This document shows, in pieces, positions 58,388 through 64,000 of a DNA stretch of 64,000 nucleotides. The translations under genes were made by a program, and so were the position numbers. The notes below the pieces were generated by a model that did not search any database, had not been told where the DNA came from, and worked only from the letters and a program-made list of their open reading frames with translations. Numbering within the stretch: the first letter of the stretch is position 1; each line of letters starts with the position of its first letter. The stretch is from Geothrix sp. SG200. Lineage in GTDB: Bacteria > Acidobacteriota > Holophagae > Holophagales > Holophagaceae. The stretch lies in NCBI RefSeq assembly GCF_022808935.1, contig NZ_JAKZFR010000002.1, forward strand, positions 372,001-436,000. The letters are read 5' to 3'.

Positions 58388-60676
58388 ATGCCGCTCTCCT
58401 CCTTCGCACCCGCCCGCAAGATCATCGCCGCCGCGGCGATGCTGCTCCTGGTCCTCGGCTGCAGCCTCCACAAGGCCAACCAGGCCTATGACGAAGGCCG
58501 CTACGACGATGCCGTGGCCTCCTACCGCGAGGTGCTGCGCCGGGACCCCTCGAACACCAAGGCCCGAATCGGCATCAAGCGGGCCTCCCAGCGGGCGGCG
58601 GAAGGGCACATCGCGCTCGCCCGCCAGGCGGAGCAGAGGGGCCTGACCGATACCGTGCTGACGGAAGTCAAGAAGGCGCTGGTGCTGGACCCCGACAACC
58701 AGATCGCCCAGGACTGGCTCATCCGGCTGGAGCAGAAGGCCGCCCAGGACAGGGCCGAGGCTGATGCCGCCGATGACCTCGAGCTTCTGAAGGCCAAGGC
58801 CGACACCGTGAACGCCGTGCAGCTGAACCCGCGATCCCTGGAAGGCCTCGATCTCAACTTCAGCCGCCGGACCAGCCTGCGCGAAATCTTCGCCACCCTC
58901 AGCCGCGCCTCGGGCGTGAACATCATCGCCCACTCGTCCTTCCAGGATCAGAACATCTCCATCGACCTGCGGGGCCTGCCCTTCCAGCGCATCCTGGACA
59001 CCCTGATGCTGCAGAACGACCTGTTCTACAAGGTGATCGACAAGAACACCATCATGGTCTTCAAGTCCACCCCGCAGAACCGCGACCTGTACGAGAACCA
59101 GCTCCTCAAGACCTACTACCTGTCCAACGCCGACCCCACGGAGCTGCGCTCGACCCTCACCACGCTCAACCCCCAGCTCCGGGTTTTCACCGACAAGCGC
59201 ATCAACGCCATCATCGTGAAGGCCAAGCCGCTGGAGCTGGCCGTCGTGGACCAGGTGATCCGCAGCCTCGACAAGGCCAAGGCCGAGGTCATGGTCTACA
59301 TGGAGCTGATGGAGGTCACGGAGAACAGCCTGGAGCAGGTGGGCCTGCTGCCGGTGATCAACGCCTCGGACACCTCCGGCACCTTCCGGATGGGCGCCAC
59401 CACCGTGAACAACACGTCGGGCCTGAACACGAACTCGGGCTTCACCAAGATCCATACCGCCGACATCCGCGTGCTCTTCCCGAACCTGGCCCTGGACTTC
59501 CTGAAGGGCAACGGTGACGCCCGCCTGGTGGCGAGTCCGAACGTCCGGGTGCTCTCGGGCGAGACCGGCGAGGTGAACATCGGCGAGAAGATCTCCACCA
59601 CCCAGAGCCAGCTGTCCCTGCCCACCACGGGCACCACCAGCACCGCCTCCGCCTCCTCGCTCCTGGGCGGCGTGGGCCAGACGTCGTTCTCCTACGAGGA
59701 CGTGGGCGTGAAGATCAAGGTGGAGCCCCGCGTCCACCACAACGGTGAGATCACCCTCAAGATCAACAGCCTCGTCACCACGCTGAAATCCGGCTCCACG
59801 CCGGGCCGGCCGGACCTCGGGAAGCGGGAGATCATCACCTCCGCCCGACTGCGCGACGGCGAGACCGCCATCTTCGGGGGCCTGCTGAAGGACGAGGAGC
59901 AGAAGAGCCTCCAGGGCATCTGGGGCCTCGCCGACATCCCCCTCATCGGCCGCCTGACCGGGAACACCCGCAACAGCAAGGCGAAGACCGACGTGATCCT
60001 CACCATCCGGGCCGTGCTGGTGCGGAAGCCGGTGCTCACAGAGCAGGATCTCGCCGCGTTCAACCCCGATGACGCCGCGTCCAAGACGAGTCTGTTCGCC
60101 CCCAGACCCACCAAGCCCGCCCCGGCTGGAGCCGCGGCTCCTGCACCTGCCCAGCCTGCCCCCGCGCAGCCCGGTTCCACCGCCGCGCCCGCAGCGCCTG
60201 TGCCGGTCCCCCCCGCGCCTTCCACCGCGATCCAGGAGAAGAAGCCCGATACGCCTCCCGTCGACCAGGCCGCTCCCGCCGCCTCTGATCTGGTGATCTT
60301 CATGACGCCGGTGGCCTCCGAGATCAAGGTCGGGGAGCGCGTCCAGATCGGCCTCACGGTCAGCGGCGGCAAGGGCCTCAGCTCGGGCCAGGTGGAGCTC
60401 CGCCTGCCCGCGGGCCTGAAGCTCGGCTCGGTGTCCCCTGGTGATTTCATCACCACGGAAGGCGGCAGCCTGGAACAGGTTCCGGGGAAGGACGGCACGC
60501 TCAAGCTCGTCTTCAAGCGCAACAGCCCCGAGGTGGACAGCGGGCAGCTCGCCACCCTCGAGCTGACAGGCCTCACCCCCGGGAACGCACCCGTGCTCAT
60601 CCAGAGCGGCCAGTTCCTGGCGGGCACCAACCCCATCTCCGGGCGCTGGTCCAACGCCCTCGTGACGGTGCAGTGA
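58388..60676 (+). CDS. pilQ: Lipoprotein secretin (PilQ/GspD) with TPR front and cohesin-like tail
   Basis: A 762-residue outer-membrane channel. A lipobox (LVLGCS, Cys25) indicates a lipoprotein. TPR-like helices follow (YDEGRYDDAVASYREVLRRDPSN), then an STN/N0-type domain (LREIFATLSRASGVNIIAH), N1-type repeats and the secretin core (about 340-550: VGVKIKVEPRVHHNGEITLKI; REIITSARLRDGETAIFGGLLKDEE; GLADIPLIGRLTG). After a Pro/Ala linker the last 110 residues (SDLVIFMTPVASEIKVGERVQIGLTVSGG) resemble a cohesin-type domain. ATG 58388 has GAAGG at 9 bases; ATG 58379 abuts that same site. Confidence 0.92.
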   Translation: MPLSSFAPARKIIAAAAMLLLVLGCSLHKANQAYDEGRYDDAVASYREVLRRDPSNTKARIGIKRASQRAAEGHIALARQAEQRGLTDTVLTEVKKALVLDPDNQIAQDWLIRLEQKAAQDRAEADAADDLELLKAKADTVNAVQLNPRSLEGLDLNFSRRTSLREIFATLSRASGVNIIAHSSFQDQNISIDLRGLPFQRILDTLMLQNDLFYKVIDKNTIMVFKSTPQNRDLYENQLLKTYYLSNADPTELRSTLTTLNPQLRVFTDKRINAIIVKAKPLELAVVDQVIRSLDKAKAEVMVYMELMEVTENSLEQVGLLPVINASDTSGTFRMGATTVNNTSGLNTNSGFTKIHTADIRVLFPNLALDFLKGNGDARLVASPNVRVLSGETGEVNIGEKISTTQSQLSLPTTGTTSTASASSLLGGVGQTSFSYEDVGVKIKVEPRVHHNGEITLKINSLVTTLKSGSTPGRPDLGKREIITSARLRDGETAIFGGLLKDEEQKSLQGIWGLADIPLIGRLTGNTRNSKAKTDVILTIRAVLVRKPVLTEQDLAAFNPDDAASKTSLFAPRPTKPAPAGAAAPAPAQPAPAQPGSTAAPAAPVPVPPAPSTAIQEKKPDTPPVDQAAPAASDLVIFMTPVASEIKVGERVQIGLTVSGGKGLSSGQVELRLPAGLKLGSVSPGDFITTEGGSLEQVPGKDGTLKLVFKRNSPEVDSGQLATLELTGLTPGNAPVLIQSGQFLAGTNPISGRWSNALVTVQ

Positions 60677-61131
60677 GCCGCCAGGGGGGATTCACCCTGC
60701 TGGAGCTGGTGGTCACGGCCACCGTGCTGCTGATCCTCGCCTCTGTGACTGTTCCGCTGGCCCGCAACGGCCTCAAGCGCGAGAAGGAACTGGAGTTGCA
60801 CAGGGACCTCCGGGAGATGCGGCTGGCCATCGACGAGTACAAGAAGCAGGCGGACCAGCAGAAGATCAAGGCCCCGCCGGCGGAAGCCAACGGCTACCCG
60901 GAGAGCCTGGAAGTCCTGGTGGAAGGCGTCCCCGCGGCCGGCTCCCTCAGCCGCAAGGTGCGGTTCCTCCGCCGCATCCCCGTGGACCCCTTCACAGGGA
61001 AGGCGGAATGGGGCCTCCGGAACACCAACGACGACGCCAACAGCTCCAGCTGGGGCGGCGGTCACGTCTACGACGTCTACAGCCTCGCCCCGGGGACCGG
61101 CATGAATGGCATCCCGTATCGCGAGTGGTAG
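60673..61131 (+). CDS. Type IV pilin-like / GspG-type pseudopilin
   Basis: A 152-residue prepilin. The leader MSRQGG and FTLLELVV give a class III prepilin peptidase site after Gly6, and a 20-residue hydrophobic helix follows. The globular part ends with VDPFTGKAEWGLRN and a GspG-like calcium-loop region (NSSSWGGGHVYDVYSL). GTG start at 60673 overlaps the pilQ stop (GTGA), so it is the operon's last gene. It supports a pseudopilus or type II secretion relation of this operon. Confidence 0.9.
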   Translation: MSRQGGFTLLELVVTATVLLILASVTVPLARNGLKREKELELHRDLREMRLAIDEYKKQADQQKIKAPPAEANGYPESLEVLVEGVPAAGSLSRKVRFLRRIPVDPFTGKAEWGLRNTNDDANSSSWGGGHVYDVYSLAPGTGMNGIPYREW

Positions 61132-61152
61132 AGGCTCTGCCGAGAATCACTG

Positions 61153-61181
61153 TTGCCTCGAAGCGTGGACCGCGCTAGGCT
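61153..61181 (+). promoter_or_regulatory. tRNA-Leu promoter
   Basis: TTGCCT (61153-61158), 17-base spacer, TAGGCT (61176-61181), 48 bases before the tRNA. Confidence 0.6.
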
Positions 61182-61229
61182 TGGTGTTCGGCACATCCGG
61201 AACCCGCGGGCCCCGGATCGTTCTTTCAA

Positions 61230-61315
61230 GCGGATATGGCGGAATTGGTAGACGCGCTAGTTTCAGGTACTAGTGTTCACAAGACGTGGGGGTTCGAGTC
61301 CCTCTATCCGCACCA
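61230..61315 (+). tRNA. tRNA-Leu (anticodon CAG)
   Basis: An 86-base class II tRNA with CCA encoded. Acceptor GCGGATA/TATCCGC, anticodon stem CTAGT/ACTAG with loop TTCAGGT giving CAG for CUG codons, a long variable arm (TGTTCACAAGACG) and T arm GGGGG-TTCGAGT-CCCTC. Confidence 0.96.
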
Positions 61316-61317
61316 CC

Positions 61318-61565
61318 ATTCTCCACGCGCCCCGAAGGGGCGTGTGGAGAATAGGGCCGAACGCGACCGAAGGGCGCGTTGCGGTCCGCAGGCGGCGCGA
61401 AAGCGACGCCAAGGACGGCGGCCAGCGGCCGCCGCCACAATGAAGCCCAATCCACCTGGGCCTTCGTTTTGACAAAGGCATCTGGCCTCCTCCAGATTCG
61501 ACCCACCTTCGGTACGGGACTGAAGGTTTCGCCGCAGGCGATATCGTCAACGCGCAGCGTTGACG
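61318..61565 (+). promoter_or_regulatory. Hairpin-dense region between tRNA-Leu and rpsO
   Basis: ATTCTCCACGCGCCCC-GAA-GGGGCGTGTGGAGAAT (61318-61352; quoted as arms) is a 16-base stem with a single G:U, right after the tRNA and probably its terminator. Further on come AACGCG/CGCGTT, GGCGGCC-AGC-GGCCGCC, CCTTC/GAAGG and CGTCAACGC-GCA-GCGTTGACG (61545-61565), the last 37 bases before rpsO. S15 represses its own mRNA in other bacteria through leader structure, so the last stem may be regulatory. I see no gene in 61316-61601. Confidence 0.55.
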
Positions 61566-61601
61566 CCAGGGTGACGGGCGATCCCCCGAAAAGGAGCCGA
61601 C

Positions 61602-61871
61602 ATGGCCCTGAACGTGGAACAGAAGAAGATCATCATCGACGACTACAAGCAGCACGAGTCGGACACCGGTTCACCCGAAGTGCAGGTGGCGATCCTGACC
61701 AAGCGGATCAACGACCTGACCGAGCACTTCAAGACCCACACCAAGGACTACCACAGCCGCCGCGGCCTCATGATCATGGTCGGCCAGCGCCGCCGCCTGC
61801 TCGACTACCTCAAGAAGAAGAGCAAGGAGCGCTACGCCACGCTGATCGACCGCCTCGGCCTCCGTCGGTAG
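61602..61871 (+). CDS. rpsO: 30S ribosomal protein S15
   Basis: An 89-residue four-helix protein that binds 16S rRNA and nucleates the platform. It shows [25 protein letters not shown] and the rRNA-binding loop [31 protein letters not shown]. pnp is not adjacent. Closed by a strong terminator. Confidence 0.98.
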   Translation: MALNVEQKKIIIDDYKQHESDTGSPEVQVAILTKRINDLTEHFKTHTKDYHSRRGLMIMVGQRRRLLDYLKKKSKERYATLIDRLGLRR

Positions 61872-61887
61872 GAAGCTGTCCTTTCCC

Positions 61888-61913
61888 AAAACGCCCGCGC
61901 AAGCGGGCGTTTT
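61888..61913 (+). terminator. rpsO intrinsic terminator
   Basis: AAAACGCCCGC-GCAA-GCGGGCGTTTT, a perfect 11-base stem ending in a T run. Confidence 0.92.
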
Positions 61914-61927
61914 GCTATGTTCAGAGG

Positions 61928-62602
61928 ATGGACCTGAAGCCCCTGCCCCGGCCCGAGCACCCGGACCCCTACACGGTCACCGGTCGCCGCTTCGTCTACG
62001 ACTCGCCCTGGATCCGGATCCGCGAGGACCGCTTCCGCCACCGCCGGGGCGCCGAGGGGCGCTACGCCGTCTGCGGTTTCCATCGCACTGCCTGCGGCGT
62101 GCTGGCCCTGGACGATCAGGACCGCGTGGTGCTCGTAGGCCAGTGGCGCTATCCGCTGGAGGCCTATTCCTGGGAGATCCCCGAGGGCGGCGGCGACATC
62201 TCCGAGAGCCCCTTCGAGGCCATGCGACGCGAACTGGCGGAGGAGGCCGGGCTCGCGGCCCAGGTGTGGGAACCCCTGGCCTTCTTCCACACCAGCAATT
62301 CCTCCACGGAGGAGGAGGCCTTCCTCTTCCTGGCCACGGGTCTCAGTCCTGCGGAGGGTCACCACCCCGAGGACGACGAAGAGCTGATGCTCCACCGCGA
62401 GCCCTTCCAGGACTGCCTCCTGCGCGTGCTGGCCGGCGAGATCACGGACAGCCTCACGGTGGTGGCGCTGCTGGCCCTGCAGGGGCGGCGGACCGGCGTG
62501 GCCGCGACCTTGGATCCCGCGCTGGCGGACCGCTTCTTCCAGCGGCCCCAGGAGCATCCTTCGGCCGGTCGCGCCCGCTGGCGGGAGCTGGACACGCCAT
62601 GA
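61928..62602 (+). CDS. Nudix hydrolase, ADP-ribose-pyrophosphatase-like
   Basis: A 224-residue Nudix enzyme. The box GGGDISESPFEAMRREL... fits Gx5Ex7REUxEExGU in full (ending AEEAGL), preceded by VLVGQWRYPLEAYSWEIPEGG, the ADP-ribose-pyrophosphatase pattern. The N-terminal 35 residues (DPYTVTGRRFVYDSPWIRIREDRF) form the usual dimerisation strands. ATG 61928 lies just after the rpsO terminator. ATGA overlap with the next gene. Confidence 0.92.
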   Translation: MDLKPLPRPEHPDPYTVTGRRFVYDSPWIRIREDRFRHRRGAEGRYAVCGFHRTACGVLALDDQDRVVLVGQWRYPLEAYSWEIPEGGGDISESPFEAMRRELAEEAGLAAQVWEPLAFFHTSNSSTEEEAFLFLATGLSPAEGHHPEDDEELMLHREPFQDCLLRVLAGEITDSLTVVALLALQGRRTGVAATLDPALADRFFQRPQEHPSAGRARWRELDTP

Positions 62603-63201
62603 TCCTCACCCTGCACCCCGAGACACCCCAGGTGCGCCATCTCGAGCGCCTCGCGGAGCTGCTGAGGAAGGACGGTGTCATCGCCTACCCCACGGACACG
62701 CTGTTCGGGCTGGGCTGCCTGGTATCCCACAAGAAGGCCGTGGACCGGATCCACCAGCTCAAGGGCCGCGACCCGAAGAAGCCCATGTCGATCATGTGCT
62801 CGGACATGGAGATGCTCTGCCGCTACGCCCGTCACCTGGACACGCCCACCTTCCGCATTCTCAAGCAGCTGCTGCCCGGGCCCTACACCGTGCTCCTGCC
62901 CGCCAGCCGCGAAGTGCCGCGCTACCTCCAGAACAAGCAGGTGGTGGGTCTCCGCATCCCGGACCAACCCTTCTGCCAGGCGCTGGTGGCGATGCTCGGC
63001 GAGCCCATCATCACCACCAGCGTCGCGCTGCCGGACCAGCCCATCCTGAACACGGCCTGGGAGATCGAGGAGGAGCTGGGTCACGCCCTGGACATGGTGG
63101 TGGACTGCGGCCAGCCCCTGGGCATCCCCAGCACCATCCTGGACCTCAGCGGCGAGGAGCCCGTCCTCCTGCGCGAAGGCGCGGGGGCCTGGCCTATCTA
63201 A
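62599..63201 (+). CDS. Sua5/YciO/YrdC-family protein
   Basis: A 200-residue protein with the YrdC fold: GVIAYPTDTLFGLGCLVSHKKAVDRIHQLKGRDPKKPMSI in segments, LLPGPYTVLLPAS, VGLRIPDQPFCQAL and STILDLSGEEPVLLREG. It makes threonylcarbamoyl-AMP in TsaC/Sua5, but the HKKAVDRI and LPGPYTVLL pattern is nearer YciO. Coupled to the Nudix gene by ATGA. The 3' end overlaps the converging gene by eight bases. Confidence 0.9.
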   Translation: MILTLHPETPQVRHLERLAELLRKDGVIAYPTDTLFGLGCLVSHKKAVDRIHQLKGRDPKKPMSIMCSDMEMLCRYARHLDTPTFRILKQLLPGPYTVLLPASREVPRYLQNKQVVGLRIPDQPFCQALVAMLGEPIITTSVALPDQPILNTAWEIEEELGHALDMVVDCGQPLGIPSTILDLSGEEPVLLREGAGAWPI

Positions 63202-63985
63202 GCGATCCGGCCTTCTCCTCCGCCTTCTTGCGCAGGGCCTGATATTCCTCGTCGCTGAGAAGGCCGTCGCGCCGGAGACCCTCGATGCGGCTGAGGGCGT
63301 CCTTCAGGTCGAAGGCGGGGTTTGCGGCTGGTACAGGCTTGGCGGTGGCGGGTGCGGGCAGGGCGGGAGGGGCGGGTGCGGGAGCGGGCCCCTGAACGCG
63401 TTTGGCCCCTTCCTTCGGTGCCGCGGGGACGGCGAGCAACCGGCCCAGATCCTCGCTCCAAAGCTCGAAGCGGCCCGGGATGTAATCGGGGGCTCCGCTT
63501 TCGAGCGTGTCGTGGAAGGCGCCCAGCAGCTCGCCTGTCTTTCCGTCCACGAGCTTGAGGTCGAAGGACAGGGCGACCCGGCCCGCGGCCATGTAGTCAT
63601 CCGCCTGGCCGATGGCGTCCACGATCCGCCCCACCAGGTGGACGTCGCCGCTGGCGGTCGAGACGGGCACGCTTCCCTTCAGGCCCCGGCGGAGGCCGCG
63701 GTCCAGGGCTGCGGGAAAGGCTCCTTCGACGCGGGTCAGGAAGGTCTGGTCCTTGAGGTCCCGCTTGCCCAGAACCCATGCGGGCGCCTCCCAGGATCCC
63801 AGCTGGACCGCCCTGCCCCGCAAGTCGAGGCCGGGCTTCAGCCACTGGAAGCCCAGGGCTTTCGACGGCTGGAACGCGGCTCCAGGGCCGAACCAGGCGG
63901 GATCGAGCCGCCCCGCGTCCAGACCCCCGGCCTGGGCCGAGAGAAGGGCGGGGACCAGCAACAGCAGGGCGGCGGACGGTCGCAT
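63194..63985 (-). CDS. Exported SHOCT-domain protein
   Basis: A 263-residue secreted or periplasmic protein with signal peptide MRPSAALLLLVPALLSAQAGG. The main domain (about 25-185) contains RLDPAWFGPGAAF and a beta-rich region with SGDVHLVGRIVDAIGQADDYMAAGRVALSFDLKLVDGKTGELLGAF in pieces, recalling DUF3313-like lipoprotein domains. After a Pro/Ala linker it ends with a SHOCT motif (IEGLRRDGLLSDEEYQALRKKAEE). ATG 63985 has GGAG upstream; GTG 63991 is the alternative. Function unknown. Confidence 0.65.
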   Translation of the reverse strand: MRPSAALLLLVPALLSAQAGGLDAGRLDPAWFGPGAAFQPSKALGFQWLKPGLDLRGRAVQLGSWEAPAWVLGKRDLKDQTFLTRVEGAFPAALDRGLRRGLKGSVPVSTASGDVHLVGRIVDAIGQADDYMAAGRVALSFDLKLVDGKTGELLGAFHDTLESGAPDYIPGRFELWSEDLGRLLAVPAAPKEGAKRVQGPAPAPAPPALPAPATAKPVPAANPAFDLKDALSRIEGLRRDGLLSDEEYQALRKKAEEKAGSLR

Positions 63986-64000
63986 CAGCACTCCGGCAGG

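Noticed and set aside
1-64000. CRISPR array, prophage, insertion sequence or toxin-antitoxin pair
   Set aside because: No regularly spaced long repeats, transposase, integrase, phage structural or toxin-like genes were seen. The only integration hint is the split tRNA-Ala copy.

Overview
The window reads as a contiguous piece of a high-GC bacterial chromosome with densely packed genes, many joined by ATGA or TGATG stop/start overlaps. No phage, transposon, plasmid or CRISPR module is visible. The gene mix suggests an acidobacterium of the Holophaga/Geothrix type: a long MglA-like GTPase, a lipoprotein secretin with a cohesin-like tail at the end of a pilMNOPQ-type operon, a ferredoxin-dependent 2-oxoacid oxidoreductase and an AcuBC-type deacetylase system. 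That assignment is an inference from gene content only; no 16S rRNA gene is present.

Layout. 1-5.2 kb: a S41-like protein that has lost its catalytic residues, D-Ala-D-Ala ligase, a DUF438/hemerythrin/PAS protein with a DUF1858-DUF2249 partner, CoaD and a small flavin-type oxidase. 5.3-13.7 kb: an exported subtilisin with a structured leader, RecG, a DUF1835 protein, a cystathionine synthase/lyase divergent from an Lrp regulator, a HxlR regulator divergent from a DUF3187 outer-membrane protein, and a TMEM175-type channel. 13.7-20.9 kb: a tightly coupled cluster of little-known genes, methionine aminopeptidase, a thioesterase-GNAT fusion, IspE and a quinone-reductase/UbiA fusion. 21-31 kb: a two-gene ABC exporter, a hybrid histidine kinase, an MFS-HutH-HD run and a HEAT-repeat protein. 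31-40 kb: pyrophosphatase, a HAD phosphatase, a LolA-like carrier beside an extended MglA GTPase, exported peroxiredoxin, an isocitrate/isopropylmalate-type dehydrogenase, LexA, KorAB and tRNA-Ala with a broken downstream copy of its 3' part.

40.3-48.4 kb is the most coherent functional block. An acyl-CoA dehydrogenase and an AMP-forming acyl-CoA synthetase lie divergent from a GNAT/acyl-CoA-synthetase-like protein acetyltransferase, an AcuB-like CBS-ACT protein and an AcuC-like deacetylase. The synthetase carries the PX4GK lysine motif that such enzymes modify, so the locus looks like a self-contained acylation switch on fatty/organic acid activation.

48.4-64 kb: RuvA, a D-2-hydroxyacid dehydrogenase, a TPR protein, a 325-bp AT-rich convergent spacer with DnaA-box-like words, SMC, a six-gene pilus/secretion operon with a very short PilM, tRNA-Leu, a hairpin-dense leader, rpsO, a Nudix hydrolase, a Sua5/YciO protein and an exported SHOCT-type protein. 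Several promoters share a -10 of the form TAGRCT, and short intergenic arrays with a seven-base NNNTCAG period recur.
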